64,000 bases of DNA, taken from assembly GCF_025766255.1 (NCBI RefSeq), contig NW_026516835.1, positions 1 to 64,000 on the forward strand, written 5' to 3'. Numbering within the stretch: position 1 is the stretch's first letter; every line of letters starts with the position of its first letter. A program made the translations under genes and the position numbers. Source of the DNA: Zychaea mexicana (lineage: Eukaryota; Mucoromycota; Mucoromycetes; Mucorales; Lichtheimiaceae). The notes below the pieces were generated by a model that was not told where the DNA came from, ran no database searches, and saw nothing but the letters and a program-made list of their open reading frames with translations. Of this stretch, positions 9,610-20,803 are shown piece after piece.

Positions 9610-12600
9610 ATGGAGAAAACAGGCTCTGGCTTTTATATCATCGACGCCTTCTCCTTGCGCCAAGCATCCAAAAAGCCTTTCCATCTTGAGAAACGCTTTC
9701 TGCGCAACGCTACCGTGGACACCGCAGCCCAGAACAATGCCACCAGCCTAGCCGAGGCAGAAGTCAAGCGGGAAGCTTTGCTAGAAGCCAGGCGCCAGAA
9801 GCTCAACCGCAAGTTCCTTGCTGTCCAGAAAGCTGTCAAGGAAGTAGAGGCTCGCAAGGAGTCGCAGCGCCTGCTTTTTCTACAGTCCTTGCAAGTGGCC
9901 GAGTCGAAGCGCAACAATCATATTGAACAGCGTCGTGCTGCAAGCAAGGAGCTTGTGGAACGAGCCAAGATAGTCGCTCGTCAAAACATATTACGCTACG
10001 AAGCCGAGCAAGGTATAGAGTGCATTCTCACACACTCCTGCTCTCTCACTCTAACCCCTCCCTAATCTAGAGCGACTTCGCAGTGCGCTGGAGAACCGCT
10101 TGAAGCAGTCGCATGCAAGGTGAGCATTTTGCGAATACCAAAGTAAAAGTGACACCGATGTTGATATCTAGAAAGGCGGCTGCACATGCTCAGCCAGCCC
10201 AAGTCAAAGATTCTGGTCACGGGTTCTGAGGCAGCTGCAAGACGTGCCGGCGATGCCGACAGGAAAGCGAAAAAGCGCAAACAACAGGGATCGGTCGACA
10301 AGCGTCAACGAGAGCAACATCAGCAGCCGCAGCAACAGCTACAGCGTCAAGAGGACGGTCGCCAAGAGCATGACAAGGCAAAGAAGAAAAAGCTGTCGTG
10401 GCAAGCGCTGCTCTCTGCGTTCCGCAGGCTCGGACTTCCATCGACATCCATGCCGGAGACATGGCTGCAGTTTAATCACCTAGGCCGTCTCCTGCGCAAC
10501 AAGAGGGTGATCCAAGTCACATACAAGATACTAAACGGGGCCTTGAGCGTGACAGATAAGGACGGCCGGAAGCGCTCCCGTGTGCTGCTGTCGGCATACA
10601 TGATGACGATGTGCCCACGTGAGGTGTTCCAGGACATGCACGGTGCAGAGGAGCAGGTATTTGATTAATGATAGCAGTATCGATGATATCACTCTCGCTC
10701 GTCGGCATTTGCTAACAACCCCCCCATCTCTCTCTCTCTCTCTCTCTCTTCTCTGCCTTCTAATTTCGATCTCCCGCGTGATAAACCCGCCCTTTTTCTT
10801 TTTCTTTTCCTTTTTCTCTTTGTTCTGCAACATTCCATTGCTATTCCATGGACGACAATGTGCAGCAACTACTAGCTTCTGCCAAAAGAGTTCTCCAGCA
10901 CTTTGAGCAGATTGTGCAGTCTCAAGAAGATCACCTGGGATCGGCCTCCAAGTTAGCATTTGAGCAATGCTGGAACGGGTATTATGCATTGTTTGAATCT
11001 TGGAAATCAAAGGACATGAAGCAACTGGTGGCCAACATGTCAGCCTACTGTATCGAGCTTGTGCGTTTGAAGCAAACACTCGGAAAACAAGGCGAGGAAG
11101 AAGGTGTGAGTGAGCAGTTGGATCAGCAAATCCTCCAAGTCAAAGACCGTATCCGCAAGGTGGGTGGGCCATCTGCTTTGGAGCATCTCACGCAAGTCGA
11201 GCAGGCTTTGAATCAGCCTACCGAAACAGCAGGTTCCCCGAGGCCATCATCAGTTCCTCCATCGCCTACTCCTCGGCCAGAACGCTCCCTCGGGCAAGAC
11301 GAGCCGCCTTCCATTAGCACCGAGCAATTGAATCGATTGCTAGGCGGATACGCTCCTGTGTCTGGGATTACAAATCAACAGCTTGCCCACGAGATCATTA
11401 TCGACCCCGATTTTAAGCTTCAGCGACAAGCTAGTGATGCCGAGGCCAAGACACTCGAGCAACAAGTACGGAAGATTGCAACACAGGCATTCTTTGACGC
11501 TGTGGAGGATGATATAAAAAATGGACTTCCTGAAAATTCGCTGCCGACCCTCCTGGGCGATATTCGACAAGTAAAGTATTCGGATATGTGTTGCTGGCCA
11601 TGATTGCTATTTGTTTGCTTGCTTAGACTTATAACGTATATCACTTAATGCAGCGTCTCCTAGGACTAGTGCGATCAGGATCAAGTCTCCATACGCAGAT
11701 TAGCGAGGCTCTCGACGTTGCATTGATCGAACAGCAGACAAAGCAAAAAATCTTTGATTTGGACGCAAATTTGCAGTACGTTCTACAAGTGATGCGTCAG
11801 ATCTGTGCGCCGGTGCGCGACGAAGCCATCGAAAAAATCGGACATACGGCCAACAGCGTGCATCAACTGCGAGCGATTTTGGAAATGCTTGATGAGATGG
11901 CCTTGGATTTGGGGAACTTTAGATTGCGTTCGCTGCGTCCACATTTGATTCCTGTCGCAGTCGAGTATGAGCGATCCAAATTTGGTGAGGCACTAGCTAA
12001 AGGAGAAGTAGGCTTGGCAAAGACACGCACGTGGTTGCAAGCTGCCAAGGAGCGTCGCACGGAGGTGGCAAACGAACGTAACCCGGAAAATGTGCCTTCT
12101 GGCAGCAGTGATCCTAGCACGGAAGCAGTGTTCGAAGAAGCATTCATCTCTCTTTTGACGTCGCCCGAGATTGTTTCTGCAACATGGTGCCCTGAAACAG
12201 TTCTCCTGGATGTTGAGCGTATCACGCGGTATCAAAACGAAATGCAGTCTATCACCATCGTCGCTGCACTGGTCATGTTGGCCAAAAACTTTGGACATCT
12301 CGGCGACCTTAATACACTTGCAGCCAAACTTTTTGTTATGCTCGAAGACGGAGCCACGACAATTGATAATCTTGCTTTGGAAATTGAACGGAGCGTGAGG
12401 GTGACGGATGAACAACGACGACCTATCATTCGAGCCATGGTGGATAAGACTGTCTCGCATAGTGATACTGTGTACTCATTGCTCATGCGTCGCGTTGCTT
12501 CAGTGGTCCGCACTCAATTGAACACTGGCAAGTTCGCGACACGCGAAGTTTTGGCTAGTTACGGGCTGGAATGTGTTCGTAAAACTCTCGAGCAGCTCTG

Positions 12601-12688
12601 CGTGCGTGTCATGGTCCTTGGCCGACATCACCTCCAAGTTTATTCCCCCTGGTACAACGAAATGCTAGTCAACGATAACGATGATTAA
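9610..12688 (+). CDS. TCP11/Sok1-family protein
   Basis: Exons 9610-10012, 10071-10119, 10194-10656, 10866-11570 and 11654-12688 give 884 residues with consistent phases. Residues about 20-150 are a charged coiled coil. From about residue 215 on, the protein matches the TCP11 family: LLSAYMMTMCPREVF, LLASAKRVLQHFEQI, LLGDIRQ joined to RLLGLVRSGSSLHTQI, then a long helical C-terminus ending near residue 884. Family members include yeast Sok1, linked genetically to cAMP/protein kinase A signalling; the biochemical function is unclear. The third intron (209 bp) contains a CT microsatellite and a long polypyrimidine tract before its acceptor. The acceptor at 10193/10194 was chosen because it alone keeps the frame open; the nearer AG at 10171 would lead to a stop. 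The gene is convergent with the capping-protein gene. Confidence 0.9.
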
Positions 12689-12852
12689 GTGCTAGTGTCA
12701 TCATGCATACCTCTATCTTTTGCGAATTTATATATCATTATTCCTATAATAATGGACTGCCAAAGTGTTACAAACATACAATCACTTTCTTTCACCCGGA
12801 CTTAACATGCTGCACGTTTGATATAACGCGACAGATTAAAAAGTGCTATGAT

Positions 12853-14151
12853 TTATTTTTGAGACAACTCGTTGCCAATCTTGTAATTCAGAATCTTGTT
12901 CCAATCCAACTTGTTTCGCGTCAATGGCAGTGCTCTGCGAAGCCCCTTAAAAGTGTTCTCAGCCAAGTCCCCATAGCTGTTGTTAATCGAAGAATGGTAT
13001 CGCTTGTCAAAATCTGCAATTTCCTTTATCGTTGCCTTTGCAACCTTGGCAATATCCTCAAATATAACAGAAGACAATTAGTGAGATAGACATTGAGAAA
13101 GAACTGCACCTACAAGGGTTCTTTACCTCGGAGATAGAGACTTTGGCTTCATGATACTTGTCGGCATTCAGCTGCACGTTTCCGTCCTCGTAATAATGCA
13201 CATTAATCTTGGTAGCGCCTTTGAGCTCACCAGTTTGGGTATCAAGTGTCCATGTTGAAAGCCATCGACCGTTCCTTTGTAAGTCATGTATAACAACGGC
13301 GTTATTCCATGTCCAGCCCAATTTAATATAGAAACATTCAATACTCGATGATACTAACCAGTAGTTGCCCGGGTTATATTTGTTGTCTACAATGGCAATC
13401 GCTACTTGGTACTCTGTGGGCGCATATACAGTGCATACACCCTCGGGATAATGGTCTTGAACGTATGTCAATGCTTCCTTTTCGATCGCTTCACTAAACA
13501 ACGAGGTCAGCACTTTGTTCCTCATTTTAAGGCTTCTTTTTTGAATTAAAAACATCGAACAATGTACCGAAGTGGTTCGACCGACGCGTGGCCCTCATGT
13601 GGTTGCAAATCTGAGGCAACCTATAGACCCCATAACTCTTTATTTAGTTTCATCTTACTTCTCGAAATTATTATCCAAGTCCCTTTTTTCTGTTCATACC
13701 AAACGCATATGGTCAAACTTGAACGACTGCTTCGACCGTGGATCTATAAATCGTTCTTCGTCCACTTTGCCATGGTTTGATACGATGACCTATACAATTT
13801 GAACAGATTCAGTATATGGTCATATTGCACAAGATGATGCTTTTTACACGTAAGGTGGCTCTAGTACCTCGTAATCTGACTCGGGCAGCGTAACAGTGAT
13901 AAGCTGTTCTGTGTTGTATTGTTCTAATGCTTGAAGAATGCCGTCTTGGAGTGCTTCATCATTGTCGACAAGCGTACGTACATCTAAGCAATTGTGAGAG
14001 AAAAACGTATTTCCCTCAAAAATTAGTACCACGCAATAACGCATATCTACAGCAGTACCATACCGTTAAATACATCGTTGACTTCACCGGGAGGACTGGC
14101 TAGAAGGAATTTGGAGGCAATTTTCACCTTGTCTTCAATAGGAACGCTCAT
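12853..14151 (-). CDS. CAP1: F-actin-capping protein subunit alpha
   Basis: Six minus-strand exons (14151-14064, 13983-13868, 13789-13700, 13620-13568, 13493-13127, 13056-12853) join through GT-AG introns of about 70-80 bp into a 305-residue protein. The N-terminus (EDKVKIASKFLLASPPGEVN, then DVRTLVDNDEALQDGI) and the C-terminal signatures (NGRWLSTW, KINVHYYEDGNVQL, LAENTFKGLRRALPLTR) are characteristic of CapZ alpha. CapZ alpha pairs with the beta subunit to cap actin filament barbed ends and limit polymerisation in the cytoplasm. The reading frame is intact throughout. The acceptor at 13493 was preferred to nearer AGs because it gives a normal-length intron and continuous homology (EPLREAIEKEAL). 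The stop codon lies 164 bp from that of the TCP11 gene. Confidence 0.95.
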
Positions 14152-14590
14152 GTTTAAGAAGCAAAGCAAAAGCGAGGCGGAACATGAAGTCGGTTCTCAG
14201 GTCTACTTCCCTTTTATAGAGGCTCCACTTAAAAGACAAAGCCAAACACAGCAAAAAATATTCTGCACACGGTACAAATGTTGGATGATATGCCCTAAAA
14301 CTCTACTCAAGTATCATATATGCCTAAGAATATGTTTCGTAGAAGCAGTGCTCCTGCATAATTACACTGGTAACCCGGATGACACACGAAGAACGATTAC
14401 AGTTAAACGGTTACTATACATAGGAGCGAATTACAGAGCAGTCGTGTCTGCGCGAATTAGCAACACCAAGCCCTCGAGCCAATTAAAGGATAGTGCGGAG
14501 AGAAGATACATGGCTCGTATGGAGATGAGTAAAGAGACCTAGCGAAGACTGTTCTTGGGCTTACACAAAGCATTACCAAGGGTAGCAGTA
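14152..14590. other. 5' flank of the capping-protein gene
   Basis: About 440 bp between the capping-protein start codon and the MULE-1 target duplication. It presumably contains the promoter. No other feature is supported; the open frame across it has no coding character. Confidence 0.5.
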
Positions 14591-14599
14591 TAATCCAAA

Positions 14600-14708
14600 G
14601 GCTTTTGATACGGACACCCCCCTCTGATCCTTACGGACCCTTCTATTTTTAATCCTCATCAGGTTACACACATCCTATAAATATATACTTGTGGGGGTGT
14701 CCGCAAGG
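14600..14708 (+). repeat. MULE-1 left terminal inverted repeat
   Basis: 109 bp starting ggcttttgatacggacacc. It pairs with 18384-18496 on the opposite strand, with one 4-base gap and a handful of substitutions. Confidence 0.92.
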
Positions 14709-14943
14709 ATGTGTTCACTGGATTTGTTCACTTGTTATTGTTATTATACATCTTTCGATATATAGCAAAAAGGAACCATAAAAAACATTCCTTAATGCTT
14801 TTCAAACTCTCTAGGGTGTCTCTACGGATGTGTTTATGTGCAGTAGTTTATACAAGTATATAAATGCTCCTCAATAAACAGTATACTTTGATATTATATC
14901 TTCAACTTTCTACCTACGTTTATCATCCTACTATCCCAACACT

Positions 14944-17366
14944 ATGGAGCAATTGATTGACACTACTTATACCGGATCAAATAAGCAAATTGTGAAAGCA
15001 ATCAACGAGCAAGCCAGAGAATACAACTTTGCGGTTTCAACTAAACGAAGTGAGAAGAACGTAAAAATCTTGATCCAGTGCGTACATGGTGGAAGCTATC
15101 GCAATACACACGGAGTAACTGAAGAAACGCGGGGACGCTAAACAGCGACGAAACCCCCGGCTGCCAATGAATCATGAACCTAAGGTGGTCCGAGAAGGAT
15201 AAGCACTGGAAAGTAACGAAGATCAGCGACGACAACGAGCACAACCACTCCCCCGACAAGCCTCCTCAGTATTACCACCAACACCGCACGCCAACTCTCC
15301 ATGCCGAACAGCAAATATTATCATTGACAGATAATTCCGTAAGGCCCCTCATAATACATCGAGAAGTCCAAAACCACGAAGACGGCGCAATTATGACCAT
15401 GAGGGATCTATACAATTTTCGTGCGCAAATATTCCGTGAGGATAATCATGGCGGCTTCAGTAGGATATTCGAGTTCCTCATTGGTAACAACTATATCACT
15501 AGATATAAGCTAGACGGCACAGGTAAAAGTCTCGACGCCCTCTTTTTTACCCATGAAACGAGTATAGCAAAAGCACGACGATTCAACGAGATCATTGCTA
15601 TCGATGCGACGTACAAAACGAGCAGAACCAAGATGCCTCTTGTCAATGTTGTTGGTGTCAGTCATCTCGGTGCATCAAAGCTCAAGAACGTGCTTATTGC
15701 CTCTGCTTTCTTGGTAAACGAGAAAGAAGAGTCGTACACCTGGCTCCTTCGGACTATGCGACAAGTCATATGGCCAGAAGGAAACGTACGCGTCTTCATT
15801 ACGGACAACGAAAGAGCTTTAATCAACGCCATCGAGTCAACTTTCAAAGATGCAGAGCATATACTTTGCGGGTGGCATATGGAGCAGCATTTACGTAGCA
15901 TTTTCAGTACTTGCTTTCCACCGAACAGCGAAGAGATAGGCGAAGCCAAAGCTATCATTAAGCAAATGCTTTATGTTGGTAAAAAAGACGAAGCGACTTT
16001 CCAGGCTGCCATGGACGCTTATAAGTGTCTGATCGAAAAAGGTGCTCTTGCGTATGCCAACAAAAACCATAAGCGACCCAACAAAAAGCACGAAAACAAA
16101 GTCCAAAGCGAAGCATCATGACGACAGCAGCAATAGCGAGAACGACAGAGATACTGAAGATGATGCAACGTCTGCAATACGTTTGCTGGCAAACAAAAAG
16201 AAAGAGAAAATGATGGACTATCTCAACGGGTATGTTAACTACCTTTATCCAATATTTGACTGATGCTTTTGCCGAGTTGTGCTCACCAGCTGTATTATAT
16301 TATATAGCTGCCTTGAATATCAGGAGAAATGGGGTGCTTGCTATGCTGGAAAACTTTTAAACATGGGAATGAGGGCGTCATCGCGTGTTGAAGGAACACA
16401 CTTGCGCATCAAAGATACCATGCACGCTACCAGAAGCTTGTTTAAAACGGTCAAAGAATTGATCGTGTCATGCATAAATCGGTATGAACTACACCCTTTG
16501 TTTTCGGATTGAAAAGTTAATGTGTTAACAGATATGCTAATCAGAATTTTGTACTAGTTGGCTGATGAAGAGACTCAGGTTTTGCAAGAAAGACATAAAA
16601 TGCCACTGTATGGAAAGCATGAATCGGCTGCGATGCAAAGAGCTCTTTGGCACTATTTCGTTTTTTGCTTTAAATCTACTCCGAAGGGAGCTCAAACGAG
16701 CTTGGGATAACTGCGATAAATATCACTTGACTCAAGCGAGTGCTGGTGTGGTACCACGCTAAACTATGGACTGCCGTGTCAACATAATATCGCACGAAAA
16801 GGGTTCAGTATAAGTTTGTCGGATATTCCTGATCGATGGCGTTTGGAATATGACAGAGGTATAATTTTCTGCTATAGTAATACTTGATTTATACTATGCG
16901 CCTGTAATATACTTCATATCCTAATATGAGAGTTATTTATCCACAGATAGCTTCCAAAAGGTGTATACTCCTGAAGCAATTGTATTAGAGCAACAGAACA
17001 TGGTACTACAGAAGCTGCATGATGTACTCTACAATATGCGGTCGGATCAGCAAAAATCCGATTTACTTAGTAGTATCGATGGGACTATCGACGAATATAC
17101 AATGAGTATCGACATTAGCGACATCGAATTACCAAGCAATGTGAAGACGAAAGGACGCCCTGCTAACACAAGAAATGCACGATTACCGTCAAAGTTCGAA
17201 CTCGATGAAAAGGATAGCCAGCAACGCTTTCAAAATAGAAATGCCAATGAGTCAGAGGAACTCTCCGAAGGCAGCAACACTGAGGATGATAACATCTACA
17301 TTTTTCCTCAACAAGGGAAAAGAAAGGATCCGGAGATGAACTTCCTTGAAAGCACGAACAAAAGGT
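14944..17366 (+). pseudogene. MULE-1 transposase region (FAR1-like, DDE, SWIM)
   Basis: The ATG at 14944 opens an FAR1/WRKY-GCM1-like DNA-binding segment (ILIQCVHGG, then NEHNH near 15240). The DDE domain follows: IDATYKTS with Asp at 15603-15605, FITDNERAL with Asp at 15804-15806, CGWHMEQHL near 15870, and RVEGTHLRIKD near 16390 carrying the acidic third residue. A SWIM finger (CWCGTTLNYGLPCQH) is readable around 16741-16790. A KGRPANTRNARLPSKFE segment and an acidic linker lead towards the OTU part. Introns are evident around 16230-16320 and 16482-16558 and upstream of 16961. Frame changes near 15140, 15172 and 16060-16120 and inside the SWIM exon cannot all be explained by splicing, so this copy looks damaged. 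Confidence 0.8.
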
Positions 17367-17463
17367 ACGTGCTCTTCTGATGGAATTCTAGCTAACAAAT
17401 ACTTGCAGCTATCACGATTTTTTGTAACCAAACTAAGTTGATAAACTATTTACACTATTGTAG

Positions 17464-18163
17464 ATCCAAAAAAGATTTTGTACGCAAGCTGAAGTTCTTC
17501 GTTCATCCAACCATCCCTCGCAAGTTCATTGAAACAACTGTCGACATTATGTCTGATGGCTTCTGTGGCTTCCGCACAATCGCACATCATGTACACGGCA
17601 ATCAAGAGGCTTTTATGTTGGTCAAGCTACAAATGCTGGAGTGCTTCAAGATAAACAAGGATATATATCAGCAGCACTATGTATTTATGCGTGAAAATTT
17701 ACAGCGCATTGAAACATCACTATCTTACGCACTTGATGCTCCACGACCCCCAGAATCGTGCCCATCGGATTATTGGTTCCTTGCGCCTGACTTTGCACAG
17801 ATCGCTGCAGACATTTATCAACGACCTCTTGCAATTTATCCAGACAATGATAAGAAAAAGCCAGACTCTGACGAATACGCTTATGAGCCATCTCTAATTT
17901 TGCCAATGCAAGGTCCATCGTCCGACAACAAGAATCCTCTCCCCATCATTATGCAGCATCTCAATAACAATCATTGGGCTACCATCGATACAAAAGGACG
18001 CATTATCAAGATGGACTGGCCGATTATCAACTCGATGTGTATAAAGGCATACCAATCAATGGGTAATATTGATAACCTGCGTAAAACAAAGTGGCGTTAT
18101 CTGCAGATAAAAAAGCGTGACGACGATAAGACAGTGCGTGCTGGACCCTTTAGACTAGATTAA
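17464..18163 (+). CDS. MULE-1 OTU-type cysteine protease domain
   Basis: After a short intron (acceptor AG just before 17464, RSKKDFVRKLKFF) an open frame runs to the stop at 18163. The OTU signature is present: MSDGFCGFRTIAHHVHG with the nucleophile Cys at 17564-17566, a middle region (DYWFLAPDFAQIAADIYQ) where OTU proteases carry a conserved helix, and NNNHWATID with the general-base His at 17972-17974. OTU enzymes cleave ubiquitin or ubiquitin-like modifiers. It is in line with the preceding exon (ends near 17366, FLESTNK) and is probably the C-terminal part of the transposase polyprotein rather than a separate gene, because no ATG with a promoter-like upstream is evident. A Mutator-like element carrying a deubiquitinase-type domain parallels the Ulp1 protease of plant KI-MULEs. 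Confidence 0.82.
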
Positions 18164-18383
18164 TCATTCTACTACTTCCTGTACAGTAATTCCCTGTCTT
18201 CTCGAACACCACTCTCTACATTTCATTGTTCTTTGATATAATCTGGCATGTGTTAAACAGCGATGTTGATAAGATTTACTCAATACCTTAAAGGAATATT
18301 ATATTTTACATCACTTTGATTTATGGCTCTCCCGTTATATGGTATAACAAATAACAGAACACACCACTTAGGTATACTCATAA

Positions 18384-18496
18384 CCTTGCGGACACCCCCA
18401 CAAGTATATATTTACAGGATGTGTGTAACCTCATGAGGATTAAAAATAGAAGGGGGTGTCCGTAAGGATTAGAGGGGGGTGTCCGTATCCAAAGCC
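18384..18496 (-). repeat. MULE-1 right terminal inverted repeat
   Basis: 113 bp, the reverse complement of 14600-14708 apart from a 4-base length difference and a few substitutions. It ends tatccaaagcc and is followed by the right target duplication. Confidence 0.92.
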
Positions 18497-18505
18497 TTAT
18501 CCAAA

Positions 18506-19436
18506 AGATTGCCCTGTGTGATTTTGATTCGCTGTCAACCAAAACTCACACAAATTTAAGAGCAGTAATAAGATGACATGCATCATATTTCAGTATTGAG
18601 GATGGTTAGCGCTTTCGCTTCTTGTATGTACTTTGCAGAGCATTGTCCCAAGTGAGGGCCGTTTGTGGTAAACTGTGTCACTGTAGTTGAACGTCTTTCT
18701 TACGAGGTCGACCAGCTTCATAGTAATTTGTGCCATAGTACAGACAGTGTTTACTGTGGCAGGTGACAGACTGGGTTCCATTGTTGCAGGCATGCTTTGA
18801 TGTTCAACAATAGAAAGGGACTAGAAGTCTTCGAGGTTGCTGTTTAATTCAAAAAGAATTAGTGATCTATCCTTCACCTAATTTCTACAGCTATCTATAC
18901 ACGACCAGGGTCTGTGACGATGAAAAGAAAAACCAGATAAATGATAGATCCGCTCAGCAACCTGACCAATACATCTTGACGCTGGTTTCTAATCGAAACC
19001 GCTGTAAGTCAGCCACGAAATAACCCCCCTCCAGATTGTTGCAACTGGAAAGAAGAAGTGGTGATCTGAAAGTAGGTCGATTACGGGCGTCTTCGTTTGC
19101 ATCCTACAACTCGTTCGGCAATAGAATTTCCGGTGGGATCATTACGTCTCCACCAGTATTGCTGGATAAGGAACGGGGAGTCGAAGCTCTGGTGGTTCCC
19201 ACACTGCACGATATCAAGACCTTTTAAAAGACCTTGATACTTATGTATAAAGAGGCAAGGTAGGCCCCCACAGAAGTAGGGGGGTTTCAGAGACTGGATG
19301 TGGTAGTTATGCAGGAAGTATTTTGTTTGTATCATATATGTAATATCAATATATCGGTGCAACACTGTGGATAAAATGATCCTTGAAATAAAGGCCGACA
19401 AAGACTAAGCAAAGATTCTAAAGGTTAAGTCAAGGG
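18506..19436. other. 930 bp without a recognised gene
   Basis: A 67-codon ATG-initiated frame lies on the minus strand (18793-18590, beginning MPATMEPSLSPATVNTV), but no family is recognised. The right part contains no convincing frame. The sequence complexity is like unique genomic DNA, so a decayed gene is possible. Confidence 0.4.
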
Positions 19437-19852
19437 TGTTGTATCCAACATGATCAATAACACATATTCTTTAATCGGTCATTAACGATTGCTGTTATTT
19501 CCCTCATAACCTCACTTGTGCGGACATTTCCTTATTCATACACATCTTGGTGAAACACCGATCAGCTATGCTCAGGAAGAAGTTGTCATTATTCGGATCA
19601 CGTAATTCACATTAGCTACTATCTGAGGCATTTACCCGGATGTACCTTTTACTCACGCATCATACATTACTTAATCCTATATAATTGATTTGTAACATCA
19701 ATTCATCCGTTCAATGCACACGCTGTGGTAGTTGCCAAGGATAAGCCATTTCTTATAAATAGTGAGAACTTTTGTTATTATAATAAACCAGTTTCAATTC
19801 CTGTCGGGTCTCGTGGACTTATTCTGTCTCTTTTGGTTTATTGGATATTACA
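19437..19852 (+). repeat. Solo LTR of the Gypsy-2 family
   Basis: A 416-bp sequence starting tgttgtatccaacatg and ending ttattggatattaca is the reverse complement of the two LTRs at 44963-45378 and 50679-51093. It is bounded by perfect 5-bp direct repeats aaggg (19432-19436 and 19853-19857). No internal region is attached, so it is the product of LTR-LTR recombination. Confidence 0.95.
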
Positions 19853-20030
19853 AAGGGCCAGTCGTTAATTAAGGGTTCAGTAAAGGAGAAAGAAAAGTTT
19901 GATCCTTTAAATCAAGGCCGAAAATTTTTTGATTTCTGTTTATGAGCATGCAAGCGCGGTCAATGGGTCCCAACCCTATTCTGAGTCCAATTTTGGACTT
20001 TCTATTATTCAACGACAAAGAAAAAAAACC

Positions 20031-20377
20031 ATGGCTCTTCCCAATTCTCCTCAAGAACCGCCTAGCAGTGCATCGGGCACCGCTCCCACACCATTCCTCA
20101 CCTGGGCTCGCGTAGCTCAACCGCAACGAGTCTCACTCGTTCATCAGTACCGTAAAAAACAGACACCGGACCAAAAGATGACTACCTTTCTAACAAGGAT
20201 TTGGCGCATTGGTCGCACTCCAGGCAGTGTCCTGTTTGATGTCAGTCCAATCCCAGGCTCTGTCCCTGACTTTATCCAAAAAATCATGAATGTGTTTCCC
20301 ACCAACAATGGTATACTCGTCCACCGTGAGGGCAAACGTACTGTCCTTGAAGTTAAGCTCAAGAACCAAGAAGAAAG
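20031..20377 (+). CDS. Partial ORF cut off by the Gypsy-1 LTR
   Basis: The ATG at 20031 follows an A-rich stretch (aaaaaaaacc) and starts MALPNSPQEPPSSASG. The frame stays open for about 116 residues to the Gypsy-1 5' LTR at 20378, where coding character ends. The visible part has a Pro/Ser-rich N-terminus and a folded-looking segment (FLTRIWRIGRTPGSVLFDV, then VLEVKLKNQEE). This might be the start of a nucleic-acid-binding ORF1 of a retroelement, but no family is recognised. The palindrome agtccaattttggact occurs 32 bp upstream of the ATG (19984-19999). The sequence right of the 3' LTR (38145 on) does not obviously continue this frame. Confidence 0.45.
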
Positions 20378-20760
20378 TGTGGTGAACCACATTAATACAC
20401 TGCTCAAGATATCAACAATAAGATATTCGGTTAAACATTATAGCACACACGTATGAACACTACGGCATTTCGGCTAAACACTATTGAATAAAATCTCTCA
20501 CTCAGATGATCCACCTTACGTGAACAGGACAATGAACCTATCAACAGGTACCTCGGCCATTACATCAGCTAACGCCGGTTTCAAAGATGTGCCCGATTAA
20601 CATAGCGACTTCAATAGAAGTTCTGATACGTCCTTGATCCATCCTCTAGCACATAGTTTATCCATTAGTCGGATGAATTGATATCACCGTCTTAATAGCT
20701 AGAATATAAAAGATACTTAATCTTGTTCCTTATTATCTTTATTAAAGCTCTATCATCACA
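20378..20760 (+). repeat. Gypsy-1 5' LTR
   Basis: 383 bp, TG...CA termini, about 96% identical to 37762-38144. A promoter-like AT-rich stretch (agaatataaaagatac) lies about 60 bp before its end. Confidence 0.94.
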
Positions 20761-20803
20761 TTTTTATCTTTGAAAACCTTGTTTCTTCCTTATATCCTAC
20801 ATC

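Larger units (their letters stand above)
14600..18496 (+). mobile_element. MULE-1, complete Mutator-like element
   Basis: Inverted terminal repeats at 14600-14708 and 18384-18496 match at most positions; the left copy lacks four bases inside a ggacaccccc run. Flanking 9-bp direct repeats, taatccaaa (14591-14599) and ttatccaaa (18497-18505), differ at one base and fit the 8-11-bp duplications made by Mutator-like elements. The single internal gene set runs left to right and encodes an FAR1-like zinc finger, a DDE transposase, a SWIM zinc finger and an OTU protease. The core of the repeat contains a gtgggggtgtccgcaagg block, of which a relaxed copy occurs again at about 14813-14835. Confidence 0.93.

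Noticed and set aside
10720..10755. CT tract as a regulatory element or CRISPR-like array
   Set aside because: It is a simple microsatellite inside an intron; no array of spaced repeats occurs anywhere in the window.
10848..11603. ATG at 10848 as the start of a separate gene downstream of a coiled-coil gene
   Set aside because: Splicing 10656 to 10866 keeps phase and joins two parts of the TCP11 family in the expected order, so this is an internal exon with the ATG lying in the intron.
14078..14542. 154-codon open frame on the plus strand
   Set aside because: It overlaps the first exon of the capping-protein gene on the other strand and has no recognisable composition or motif.
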